DNA of 9,511 nucleotides from Gemmataceae bacterium (GTDB lineage Bacteria > Planctomycetota > Planctomycetia > Gemmatales > Gemmataceae), in contig JAOAAM010000051.1 in NCBI GenBank assembly GCA_026418875.1, positions 1 through 9,511 of the forward strand, given 5' to 3'. Of the stretch, positions 1 through 5,970 are shown piece after piece (within the stretch, counting starts at the first letter, position 1; each line of letters begins with the position of its first letter). A program made the position numbers and the translations under genes. Under the pieces are notes generated by a model. That model was not told the origin of the DNA. It saw only the letters and a program-made list of their open reading frames with translations, and did no database searches.

Positions 1-1
1 C

Positions 2-1279
2 AACTTGGCGCTCGCCTACCGGGACGCGGGCCAGCTGGATAAGGCCCTGACGCTTTGGCAGGAGACGTGGAAACGCATGACGGCCCAGTTCGGGGCCGAC
101 CATCCCGACACCCTGCTGTGCGCGAACAACCTGGCGTTGGCTTACCGCGATGTCGGCCAGTTCGACGAAGCCCGGAAACTTTGGGAGGAAACCCTGTCGC
201 ACATGAAGACCACGCTGGGGGCCGATCACCCCGGCACGCTCACCGTCATGAGCAACCTGGCGTTTTGCCACCGAGCCGCCGGAGATCTGGAGAAGGCCCT
301 GAGAATCTGGCAAGAAACCTTAATGCACATGAAGACCCGATTTGGCGTCGACCACCCCCATACGCTCACCACGATGAATAACGTGGCATCGAGTTATCAA
401 GCCGCCGGAAAGCTCGACCAGGCCCTGCCGCTTTTGGAGGAAGTGCTGAGGCTGCGCAAAGCCAAGCTCGGTTCCGATCACCCCGACACGCTCATCAGCA
501 TGAACAACTTGGCCGAAACTTACCGGACCGCTGGTATGTTGGAACAGGCGCTGCCTCTGTTGGAAGAGACGCTCACTCTCATGAAAGCCAAGCTCGGGGC
601 CGATCATCCTAACACGCTTGCTACCATGAATAACTTGGCGTTAGGTTACATGAGTGCCAGCGACTTCGACCGAGCGATCCCACTTCTTGAAGACTCGGCT
701 TCCGGTGTCGAAAGGCATCAGTTTCAGCTCGATTCTGCACGCGGGATTATTTTCAACACCATCAACGGTTACGAGCAAGTAGGGCAGATCGAGAAGGCGG
801 AGCAATGGCAACGCAAGTGGCTAGCCGTCGTCATGGAGCGATCCGGGAACCGATCGCCGGCTTACGCTGACGAGTTGGCGGCGCTTGGGCGGCTGTTGCT
901 ACGGCAAGCCAAATGGGCCGAGGCGGAGCCGAAGCTCCGTGAATGCTTGGCCATCCGCGAGAAAACCCAGCCCGACGCTTGGACGACGTTTCACGCCATG
1001 TCCGTGCTCGGCGGAGCGCTCCTGAGCCAGGCTGCCAGGGCCGAGGACGACGGCAAAAAAACGAAGCTGCTAGCCGAAGCGGAGCCGCTCTTGCTCAAAG
1101 GCCTCCACGGAATGGAGCAACGTGCATCGGCGATACCGGAGAACTTGGGCATCGCTCCAATTCTCGAGGCCATCGACCGGCTGATCGAGTTGTTTGCGGC
1201 CAAGAATCAGCCCGATGAGGCCGAGAAATATCGCAAACTGCGGGAAAAGCATCTCTCGCTCAAGAATGATGCGAAATAA
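2..1279 (+). CDS. TPR-repeat protein, C-terminal part, 5'-truncated (probable tail of a planctomycete Ser/Thr kinase)
   Basis: The reading frame is open from base 2, so the gene begins upstream of the window; the TTG at base 5 is an internal Leu, part of an N-N-L-A-L-A-Y repeat motif. At least five 42-residue tetratricopeptide repeats of the kinesin-light-chain type are visible, each with a G-x-D-H-P-x-T-L signature followed by N-N-L-A. The DHP codons fall exactly 126 bases apart, at 98, 224, 350, 476 and 602. After about base 700 the repeats become irregular, and the tail carries an A-E-P-L-L-L-K-G-L-x-G-M segment and a DRLIELFAAKNQPDEAEKYR segment. From knowledge of the phylum, such tails usually follow a cytoplasmic Ser/Thr protein kinase domain and serve as a protein-interaction scaffold. 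The kinase itself is not in the window, so that part is inference. The TAA stop is followed nine bases later by REP hairpins that could help end the transcript. Confidence 0.85.
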   Translation, partial: NLALAYRDAGQLDKALTLWQETWKRMTAQFGADHPDTLLCANNLALAYRDVGQFDEARKLWEETLSHMKTTLGADHPGTLTVMSNLAFCHRAAGDLEKALRIWQETLMHMKTRFGVDHPHTLTTMNNVASSYQAAGKLDQALPLLEEVLRLRKAKLGSDHPDTLISMNNLAETYRTAGMLEQALPLLEETLTLMKAKLGADHPNTLATMNNLALGYMSASDFDRAIPLLEDSASGVERHQFQLDSARGIIFNTINGYEQVGQIEKAEQWQRKWLAVVMERSGNRSPAYADELAALGRLLLRQAKWAEAEPKLRECLAIREKTQPDAWTTFHAMSVLGGALLSQAARAEDDGKKTKLLAEAEPLLLKGLHGMEQRASAIPENLGIAPILEAIDRLIELFAAKNQPDEAEKYRKLREKHLSLKNDAK

Positions 1280-1287
1280 TCTCACAT

Positions 1288-1316
1288 CCCCGAGCGGGGG
1301 GCGTTAGCCCGCCGTG
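1288..1316 (+). repeat. REP-like palindrome, copy 1 (GTTA loop)
   Basis: This 29-bp extragenic palindrome starts CCCCGAGC and folds into an 8-bp stem closed by a GTTA tetraloop, ending in GCCCGCCGTG. One stem base departs from the other copies (GGGGGGC instead of GGCGGGC), giving a mismatch. It lies nine bases after the TPR gene stop and is followed by the spacer TCTTGATGTGCGT (1317-1329), which recurs after copy 5. Confidence 0.85.
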
Positions 1317-1335
1317 TCTTGATGTGCGTTTGTCT

Positions 1336-1364
1336 CCCCGAGCGGCGGGCGTTAGCCCGCCGTG
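1336..1364 (+). repeat. REP-like palindrome, copy 2 (GTTA loop)
   Basis: It is a direct repeat of copy 1, 48 bases further on. The stem CGGCGGGC / GCCCGCCG is perfect around a GTTA loop, with GAGC directly 5' of the hairpin. A conserved tetranucleotide 5' of the hairpin is the usual recognition feature for RAYT enzymes. Confidence 0.88.
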
Positions 1365-1373
1365 CAAGCCTCA

Positions 1374-1400
1374 ACACTCTGCAAAGTGTCGGCGTGACAC
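1374..1400. repeat. Two mutually exclusive small hairpins between REP copies
   Basis: ACACT (1374-1378) can pair with AGTGT (1385-1389), and GTGTC (1386-1390) can pair with GACAC (1396-1400). The two stems share bases, so only one can form at a time. No function is claimed; the stretch 1365-1432 otherwise shows nothing recognisable. Confidence 0.35.
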
Positions 1401-1432
1401 GTTCAATAAAAACACAAGACGGCAAGACATCA

Positions 1433-1461
1433 CACGGCGGGCTGACGCCCGCCGCTCGGAG
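1433..1461 (-). repeat. REP-like palindrome, copy 3, inverted (GTCA loop)
   Basis: This is a 29-bp copy in reverse orientation, beginning CACGGCGGGCTGACG on the + strand. Its reverse complement is identical at all 29 bases to copy 4 (2102-2130) and copy 5 (9205-9233). With copy 4 it forms a perfect inverted repeat around the transposase gene; it ends 21 bases before that gene's ATG. Confidence 0.9.
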
Positions 1462-1482
1462 TGAATCTGGGGTGAGTTCGGG

Positions 1483-2100
1483 ATGAGTTGCGGACTGGAG
1501 TCGCAAACGCGGCAGGAAGGTCTAACTTGGCTGATCACTTCGACGACCTATGGCACGTGGTTGCCCGGTGATCCTCGCGGGTTTGTCGGCCGAGTCCGCG
1601 ACGCCAGGCCCGATGATCCCACGACCATTGCACGACGGATCGAGCATGACAAAGTTAACACCGACTATGACCGTGATATTCCGGGGCTTTACGCGGCTTC
1701 GAAAGGGAGTTTAAAACGCCAACCCGTTTGGTTAACCTCGGAGCAAGCCAAGGTCGTGGTCGCACAGTTTGAGTTAACCGCCCGCTATCGAAGTTGGGAC
1801 CTGCACGCAACGGCTGTCATGGCCAATCAGTTCCATCTAGTCGTCACGGCACCGGTCTCACGGCAGACGGACGATTTGCTCCGAGATTTCAAGAGTTATG
1901 CCTCACGCGAACTCAATCGACGTTGGGGCAACCCGAGGGGTGGAACTTGGTGGACGGCATCAGGCTCACGGCGACGCTTGCCCACCGACGATGCGATCTC
2001 CGACGCGGTTCGCTACGTTTTGAATCAACCACGGTTCCTTGCCCGTTGGCTCAATCCTCGTTTGGGAACCATTGAACAGTGGCTTCATCGCGGCGAGTGA
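1483..2100 (+). CDS. REP-associated tyrosine transposase (RAYT / Y1 IS200-like superfamily)
   Basis: This 205-residue protein belongs to the Y1 transposase superfamily of HUH single-strand endonucleases, which cut and move or amplify REP hairpins. Family marks are the N-terminal T-S-T-T-Y-G-T-W-L-P-G-D-x-R-G-F-V (about 19-35), the metal-binding strand A-T-A-V-M-A-N-Q-F-H-L-V-V (109-121), the presumed catalytic Tyr139 in F-K-S-Y-A-S-R-E-L-N-R-R, and W-W-T-A-S-G-S-R-R-R-L plus A-V-R-Y-V-L towards the end. The HUH motif reads Q-F-H (116-118), so the first metal-binding histidine is replaced; the codon CAG is one base from His. The rest of the frame is intact and of normal length, which argues against long decay. 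The ATG at 1483 has GGGGTGAG upstream. Identical inverted REPs flank the gene, one only two bases after the stop. It may be recently inactivated or a domesticated DNA-binding variant. Confidence 0.88.
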   Translation: MSCGLESQTRQEGLTWLITSTTYGTWLPGDPRGFVGRVRDARPDDPTTIARRIEHDKVNTDYDRDIPGLYAASKGSLKRQPVWLTSEQAKVVVAQFELTARYRSWDLHATAVMANQFHLVVTAPVSRQTDDLLRDFKSYASRELNRRWGNPRGGTWWTASGSRRRLPTDDAISDAVRYVLNQPRFLARWLNPRLGTIEQWLHRGE

Positions 2101-2101
2101 T

Positions 2102-2130
2102 CTCCGAGCGGCGGGCGTCAGCCCGCCGTG
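2102..2130 (+). repeat. REP-like palindrome, copy 4 (GTCA loop)
   Basis: It begins two bases after the transposase stop codon. The stem CGGCGGGC / GCCCGCCG closes on a GTCA loop with GAGC on the 5' side. It is the exact inverted partner of copy 3 on the other side of the gene, and may also act as a 3' transcript boundary. Confidence 0.9.
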
Positions 2131-2136
2131 GGTAGC

Positions 2137-2155
2137 CTCGAAACGCTACTTCGAG
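2137..2155. repeat. Inverted repeat next to REP copy 4
   Basis: CTCGAA (2137-2142) and TTCGAG (2150-2155) form a perfect 6-bp stem with a 7-base loop, directly downstream of REP copy 4. It could be the second hairpin of a BIME-like pair or part of a terminator; a T run follows at 2182-2187 but is too far away for a classical intrinsic terminator. Confidence 0.4.
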
Positions 2156-2191
2156 TGCCCTGCGTCAGCGCGCCCAGTGACTTTTTTCCCC

Positions 2192-2220
2192 TTGCATTGG
2201 TTGCGACTCGATGATATGCC
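2192..2220 (+). promoter_or_regulatory. Weak candidate promoter for the lipoprotein gene
   Basis: TTGCAT (2192-2197) and TATGCC (2215-2220) are separated by 17 bases, ahead of the lipoprotein start at 2324. Both boxes match the sigma-70 consensus only partly. A GC-rich hairpin (2219-2233, CCGCC / GGCGG) overlaps the end of the -10 candidate. This is a suggestion only. Confidence 0.2.
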
Positions 2221-2323
2221 GCCCCGGGGGCGGTGCTCCATCGATTGGGGTTCTCCGGGCCACCGCGAGGACACACGGGGCGGTTCGGCAAAAGGATGGG
2301 GAACCTGGCAGGCGAGGCGGATC

Positions 2324-2974
2324 ATGCGATCGGGCAAATTCCGAAGATCGGCGAAGGCGATTCGCATCGAGTGGACGGCGTGGGCCTTGACCACCCTCGC
2401 GCTGGCCGCCGGCTGCGTCACCGACCGCCCCGATCCACGTCGCCCCGATCCCTTGACCGGCTTGCCCAAGCAAATCCCTCCGGCCGACCGGGCCATCTCC
2501 TCCACCTTCGACCCGAAACGGAATGAAGCGGCCGCAGTCACCGCCTCGGCGAACACCAACCCCGGAAGCATGAACGGCGGCGTCTCGAACCTGAGCATCG
2601 GTGGAACCTCACCAAGCTCGCCCTCGTCGACCTCCAGCACCGCAGCTTCGGCGTGGTCCGGCACCGAGTCGAAGACGGTCCCCCCGACGAGCACGATTGG
2701 GACACGGCCCGGGTTGACACCCGCCGAACCCGTCTCGGTCATGGTCGGCGGCGGACCCCGCATTCGCACCTTCGAAGAAGCACAACAGTTCCTCGCGGCT
2801 CGCGGCGTCAAATGGCAAGACCTGCAAACCACCGGCGAAGGCGAGTGGAAATTCTCGTGTTCAATCCCCAACAAAAACAATCCCAACAGCGTCCGCACTT
2901 ACGAGGCGCGAGACCGCTACGGCTTGCATGCCATCCAGAAGGTCATCGATCAGATCAGCCGCGACCAGCAATAA
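2324..2974 (+). CDS. Lipoprotein of unknown function with small C-terminal domain
   Basis: This 216-residue protein has a lipoprotein signal: a basic N-terminus (K5, R7, R8, K11, R14), a hydrophobic stretch and the lipobox L-A-A-G-C with Cys31 as the expected lipidation site. The ATG at 2324 is chosen because it places this signal at the N-terminus and has GGCGAGG upstream; the frame stays open further upstream, through the REP and the transposase 3' end, but that extension is not credible protein. Residues about 32-145 are low-complexity, rich in Pro, Ser and Thr, and probably a flexible linker. Residues about 146-216 form a compact domain with F-E-E-A-Q-Q-F-L, W-Q-D-L and G-E-W-K-F-S-C-S-I-P-N segments and an amphipathic C-terminal helix. 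I have the impression of similar domains in Gemmata-group lipoproteins but know no function. It converges with yjbQ. Confidence 0.75.
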   Translation: MRSGKFRRSAKAIRIEWTAWALTTLALAAGCVTDRPDPRRPDPLTGLPKQIPPADRAISSTFDPKRNEAAAVTASANTNPGSMNGGVSNLSIGGTSPSSPSSTSSTAASAWSGTESKTVPPTSTIGTRPGLTPAEPVSVMVGGGPRIRTFEEAQQFLAARGVKWQDLQTTGEGEWKFSCSIPNKNNPNSVRTYEARDRYGLHAIQKVIDQISRDQQ

Positions 2975-3000
2975 TGGCAGCAACGATCGCCCCTCGGACC

Positions 3001-3020
3001 ACGGCGTTCATTTCCGCCGT
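3001..3020. terminator. Hairpin between convergent genes, possible bidirectional terminator
   Basis: ACGGCG (3001-3006) and CGCCGT (3015-3020) form a perfect 6-bp stem with an 8-base loop in the 66-base gap between the convergent lipoprotein and yjbQ genes. There is no clear T run on either strand, so intrinsic termination is uncertain. Confidence 0.3.
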
Positions 3021-3040
3021 CCTCGGATCGCCTGAGCCGC

Positions 3041-3463
3041 TCATTCCCCCAGCACTTTGATGAGGATGCGCTTAGGGCGGTGTCCGTCGAACTCGCCGTA
3101 GAAAATCTGCTCCCACGGACCCAAGTCCAGCTTGCCCTTGGTGATGGCGACGACGACCTCGCGGCCCATAATCTGCCGCTTCAAGTGCGCATCCGCATTG
3201 TCCTCCCCGGTGCGGTTGTGATGGTAAAAATTCGGGTCCGGGTTGAACGGGGCCAGCTTCTCCAGCCAGACGCCGAAATCATGGTGCAGACCCGATTCAT
3301 CGTCATTGATGAACACGCTGGCCGTGATGTGCATCGTGTTGCACAGGACAATCCCCTCCTGCACGCCGCTCTTCGACACGGCATCCTGCACCCGCGGCGT
3401 AATGTTGAGAAACGCCATCTTCGAGGGGATGTTGACGGTCAGGTACTCGGTGTGGCACTTCAT
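3041..3463 (-). CDS. yjbQ: YjbQ / UPF0047 family protein (secondary thiamine-phosphate synthase)
   Basis: This 140-residue protein matches the UPF0047 family over its whole length; family members are usually about 135-140 residues. Marks are [13 protein letters not shown] (42-54), then [13 protein letters not shown] (88-100) and [18 protein letters not shown] (110-127), ending in a basic strand R-I-L-I-K-V-L-G. E. coli YjbQ has weak thiamine-phosphate synthase activity and can partly replace ThiE; the true cellular role is unclear. The ATG at 3463 has a strong GGAGG eight bases upstream. A GTG at 3538 in the same frame would add 25 residues ([20 protein letters not shown] and onward) that look protein-like but lie outside the family; I prefer the ATG. 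The gene lies downstream of the riboswitch-led secreted-protein gene and may be co-transcribed with it. Confidence 0.9.
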   Translation of the reverse strand: MKCHTEYLTVNIPSKMAFLNITPRVQDAVSKSGVQEGIVLCNTMHITASVFINDDESGLHHDFGVWLEKLAPFNPDPNFYHHNRTGEDNADAHLKRQIMGREVVVAITKGKLDLGPWEQIFYGEFDGHRPKRILIKVLGE

Positions 3464-3534
3464 GTGGTGATCCTCCAATTCAATCAGGGTGTCATCGCCA
3501 AGGTCCGAAGGAATCCGGCCTGCGTCAATGGGAA

Positions 3535-3585
3535 TCACGACATGATCGCGGCCAAGGCTTCGGCGATGATGGGGCTGCCGGTCAC
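3535..3585 (-). CDS. Possible 16-residue leader ORF upstream of yjbQ
   Basis: A GTG at 3585 overlaps the TGA stop of the upstream gene (GTGA), and the 16-residue frame ends in a TGA that again overlaps a GTG (at 3538) in the yjbQ frame. The peptide is [16 protein letters not shown]. No well-spaced ribosome binding site precedes it (AAGGA directly abuts the GTG), so expression would need re-initiation after the upstream stop. It could be a coincidence or part of a frameshifted small gene. Confidence 0.2.
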   Translation of the reverse strand: MTGSPIIAEALAAIMS

Positions 3586-4826
3586 TCCTTGACCAGGATG
3601 CGGAACCCTGAGCCGATCTCGCAAATGCAATTCAAGCCGAAATGACGGATCGCCGCGAGGGCCAGTTGGGCCTCATCAGTGGACGAGAACGAAGCGAGGA
3701 CGCGCCGACCGTCGGTCAGGTTGACCGTGGGGCCTTGCTCTTTCACCGCCAGCTCGTGGACTTGGATGGGGATGCGGCGGGCACCCAGCGGCACCCCTCG
3801 GGGGGCGGCACCATGACTGAGATAGAAGACGAAACCTTCTTTGCCGATCCGCACCTGCTCGGTGAGGGGAAAGCGTTGGACCATCTGCATGGCGATGCGG
3901 GCTTGATGTTCGCTCGTGGCGATCGGGCCGAGGTCGAACGGGGCGGAGATGAGGTGCCAACCGTCGGCCGTCTTGCGCAGATCGAGCTTGATCGGGTCGA
4001 TGGGTGTCCGCTCGCCGACCCGGCCCCAGCCGGGGATTTCCAGAGCCTGCCGCGGGGTGAGTTGTGGCAGCGCCTGGGGGAAGCGTGACATGGCCGGAGT
4101 GAGCTGCCGGCGGGGGGTGCCGTTCTTCAGCAGGGACGACATGCGTGGGTTGGGCGAGCCGATGAAACCCAACTCGTTGAAGCCGTATTGCTGGATGATC
4201 GCCAAAGCCTGCTGGGCGTCGTCGGGGTGCGGGCCGAAGTTGAACAGGACGTGGCGGTCGTTGGCGATCAGGAAGCTGCCGCGATCGTCGATCACCCGCA
4301 ACGACTCGGGGTCGAAGGGGATCACCTCGCGGGCAAAGCCGGGCAAGGGCGGAGCCTGCCCTTCGGTCAGCCAGACTTCCATCACGGGGCCATTCGTGCC
4401 AATGGCGGCGTACTCGGAGAGTCGCAACTCGGCAATCAGCCGCCGGGCTTCGTAAGCGGCCCGACGATCGTCGCCGAAGTCTTTCAAGCGTGTCTTCCCG
4501 GCCCAAAGTTCCCAGTTTTTGCCCGTGCGTCGCACCTCGGCCGCCATCGGATCAAATTGGGTGAACTTGAGGCGATCAGTCCCCACGGCCGGCCCTTCGG
4601 GCATTTGCGTGATACTGTCGGGGAGTCGAGCTGGTGCCGGTGCGGCTGCCGGGCGAGCCGAGGGAGCGGTGGGTGCCTGAACCGGCGGCGGGGCGGAAAC
4701 CGGCGGCAGCGGAGTCCGAGGCGCGATCGGCCGTTGCGCTGGGATCGGAGTCTGGCCGGAGACTAAGCGAACCGATGCCAGGAAAAACACCGCACCAACC
4801 AAGCCGATCCGTTGGGCACGCATCAT
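3582..4826 (-). CDS. Secreted protein of unknown function with tandem internal repeats, under a c-di-GMP riboswitch
   Basis: This 414-residue protein has a signal peptide (hydrophobic [12 protein letters not shown], about 8-19, likely cleaved near residue 25), a Pro/Ala-rich linker (about 26-70), and two related modules at about 93-234 and 278-414. Each module contains a G-x-W-x-L strand, an A-x-x-A-x-x-x-I helix, an I-G-x-x-G motif, an A-P-x-x-x-P segment, a second strand with R-x-V-L-x-x-F, then D-x-A-Q-x-A-L-A-x-I and F-G-x-N. Within each module the two halves resemble each other, so the ancestral unit is probably about 65 residues. Family and fold are not recognised. The ATG at 4826 is chosen because it starts the signal peptide and has GAGG upstream. 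The frame is open up to a GTG at 5075, but that codon lies inside the riboswitch core, so a longer start would be an annotation error. Export and the riboswitch suggest a cell-surface or matrix role (inference). Confidence 0.8.
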   Translation of the reverse strand: MMRAQRIGLVGAVFFLASVRLVSGQTPIPAQRPIAPRTPLPPVSAPPPVQAPTAPSARPAAAPAPARLPDSITQMPEGPAVGTDRLKFTQFDPMAAEVRRTGKNWELWAGKTRLKDFGDDRRAAYEARRLIAELRLSEYAAIGTNGPVMEVWLTEGQAPPLPGFAREVIPFDPESLRVIDDRGSFLIANDRHVLFNFGPHPDDAQQALAIIQQYGFNELGFIGSPNPRMSSLLKNGTPRRQLTPAMSRFPQALPQLTPRQALEIPGWGRVGERTPIDPIKLDLRKTADGWHLISAPFDLGPIATSEHQARIAMQMVQRFPLTEQVRIGKEGFVFYLSHGAAPRGVPLGARRIPIQVHELAVKEQGPTVNLTDGRRVLASFSSTDEAQLALAAIRHFGLNCICEIGSGFRILVKE

Positions 4827-4901
4827 GCCGATCCTCGGCGGACTGAGGGCCATCAGCAAAAATCGGCTGGGAAACGGGGCGATCTTGAACGGATGTGCGG
4901 G

Positions 4902-4946
4902 AAAAAGCGAGGCCGGCGTGGTCGTAGCCGAGTGCTCGGCCCCCGC
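4902..4946 (-). terminator. Terminator-like hairpin between riboswitch and coding region
   Basis: On the minus strand GCGGGGGCCG (4946-4937) can pair with CGGCCTCGC (4915-4907), giving nine pairs with one bulged G and one G-U, followed at once by five T (4906-4902). A competing hairpin, GCCGAG / CTCGGC (4940-4927), shares bases with the 5' arm, so the two cannot coexist. This arrangement fits a transcriptional expression platform for the upstream aptamer, although the loop of the main stem is long (21 bases). Confidence 0.45.
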
Positions 4947-5004
4947 AGGCGCGCGGACGAATGGAGTGATCGTCCGGGGACGGACGGGTAGAGGACCTGT
5001 CCAT

Positions 5005-5112
5005 CCCTTCGGCAGCCTGGCAGCCACTGACCTGGCGGGTCCAGGGGAGGTCAAAGGCCCATGGCTTTGCGTCACCAGGTTTCCCTGGTTTTGCCCTTTC
5101 GAGGAGGAAAGG
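5005..5112 (-). promoter_or_regulatory. Cyclic-di-GMP-I (GEMM-I) riboswitch aptamer
   Basis: Reading the minus strand, the conserved elements appear in order: AGGGCAAAACC, a hairpin ACCAGG-GAAA-CCTGGT (5089-5074) with the GNRA tetraloop used for docking, the invariant GACGCAAAGCC (5073-5063), GGGCCT (5060-5055), a variable stem (5052-5029), and the closing GGCTGCCAGGCTGCCG (5025-5010), which matches the tetraloop-receptor side. Compared from memory with the Vibrio Vc2 aptamer, the core matches almost base for base. A closing helix can form between CCTTTC (5112-5107) and GAAGGG (5010-5005); CCTTTC can instead pair with the nearby GAAAGG (5100-5095). The aptamer lies about 180 bases upstream of the secreted-protein start on the same strand. 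I infer that it senses the second messenger c-di-GMP and controls that gene, and perhaps yjbQ. Whether it turns expression on or off cannot be read from the sequence. Confidence 0.88.
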
Positions 5113-5189
5113 TACTGCGCCGCGGGCTAAGACGACCCCGCCGACCTCCGACCGCGCCCCCAAGACGGACACGGCCGTTCGCTCGGTGA

Positions 5190-5218
5190 AGCCTAGAACG
5201 AAAAACCACCCCAGGCAA
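5190..5218 (-). promoter_or_regulatory. Weak candidate promoter upstream of the riboswitch
   Basis: On the minus strand TTGCCT (5218-5213) and TAGGCT (5195-5190) are separated by 17 bases, which would start the transcript about 70 bases before the aptamer. The -35 box matches four of six consensus positions and the -10 box three of six. The rest of the stretch 5113-5340 shows no gene. Confidence 0.22.
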
Positions 5219-5340
5219 ACCGTGCGTGACGGCTCACCCCGGACAGCGCCATTGCTCCCGCGAGGCATGTCGGCGAGGCGACGATCCTGATTTCTCCGCA
5301 CCCGCTCATTCGTGTCGGCTATCGAAACGACTTGCTCGCC

Positions 5341-5970
5341 TCATTCGGCACGGTCGCAGCATTGACCGGCATCGCGCACGGCGGTCCAGAAGCAACGAAA
5401 ACTGTCAGAACGGCAGCGGGCTGGATCGACTCGCTGTCCCAGAATTCGTGCGACTTCAATCTTGGGCAGACCTCCTTTGAAATACCCGTGACCTCGCAGG
5501 ATCCGCTCGAACGACTCCCATGTGCCACCAGAAATGGCGTCCGGATTGCGGTAACGTGGCTGCCTCGGCACCGTTCGCGAAACCTTCGGATAGGCTGCAA
5601 GCACCGCATCCCAGTCGGCGAAATACCACGCCTCCAGTTCCTCGATCGCGATACGATTCACGATCTGCCAGTTTTTCCTAGAGCGGCTTCGTGAACACAG
5701 GCCAGCACGGGCTGCGATCTGCTCCAAGTCTCCCTTGAGTCGTTGACAGTCGTCATCGTCTCGATCGATGAGCACAAAAATCCGCCAACTCGGGGGCAAC
5801 CATTTTGCGTAGCTCTTCAGCCGCGATTCGAGATTTGCCAATAAATCACGTTTTCCTTGAATCGGATGAATCTCAAAAGTTCGACTCGGGGACAAAAACC
5901 GCGGCAAAAGCGCACGCAGGAACGCCTCCATGGATGGCTCTTCCACGAAGAAGACCAAACGGTCGATCAT
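5341..5970 (-). CDS. DUF4276 family protein, TOPRIM-like putative nuclease
   Basis: This 209-residue protein fits the DUF4276 family over its full length. It opens with a strand and the acidic motif [12 protein letters not shown] (7-18), has R-D-L-L (41-44), the acidic cluster L-I-D-R-D-D-D-D-C (67-75), and the family core [16 protein letters not shown] (105-120) followed by G-G-T-W-E-S-F-E-R and G-Y-F-K-G-G-L-P-K. The early Glu plus the later D-x-D cluster resemble the metal site of TOPRIM nucleases; this relation is inferred from the motif pattern. The ATG overlaps the stop of the upstream ATPase gene (ATGA, 5970-5967), so the two are translationally coupled. The pairing recalls OLD, Gabija and PARIS systems, where an ATPase senses invasion and a TOPRIM protein cleaves nucleic acid. 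A defence role is plausible but unproven. No key motif looks broken. Confidence 0.85.
   Translation of the reverse strand: MIDRLVFFVEEPSMEAFLRALLPRFLSPSRTFEIHPIQGKRDLLANLESRLKSYAKWLPPSWRIFVLIDRDDDDCQRLKGDLEQIAARAGLCSRSRSRKNWQIVNRIAIEELEAWYFADWDAVLAAYPKVSRTVPRQPRYRNPDAISGGTWESFERILRGHGYFKGGLPKIEVARILGQRVDPARCRSDSFRCFWTAVRDAGQCCDRAE

Noticed and set aside
1288..1461. A CRISPR array
   Set aside because: The repeats are palindromic REPs in mixed orientation with only two direct copies; spacers are not of uniform length and no cas genes are present.
1282..1506. A 74-codon minus-strand frame across the REP island with repeated R-A-N-A-x-R-S-G
   Set aside because: The repetition comes from translating REP palindromes. 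Peptides such as R-A-A-G-V-S-P-P in this lineage are a sign of REP DNA, not protein.
2146..2898. A 250-codon open frame on the minus strand opposite the lipoprotein gene
   Set aside because: The + strand frame has a lipobox signal, ribosome binding site and a plausible domain; the minus frame has none of these.
5217..5235. A hairpin like the base of group II intron domain V (minus strand GAGCCGT / ACGGTTT)
   Set aside because: The rest of domain V, domain VI and any intron-encoded protein are missing, and the apparent loop is only five bases. Too short to support.
4576..5301. A 241-codon open frame on the minus strand across the riboswitch and into the secreted-protein gene
   Set aside because: It reads through the conserved riboswitch core and the leader, then runs out of frame with the secreted protein. 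The product shows no domain and the DNA is better explained by the RNA element and the overlapping gene.
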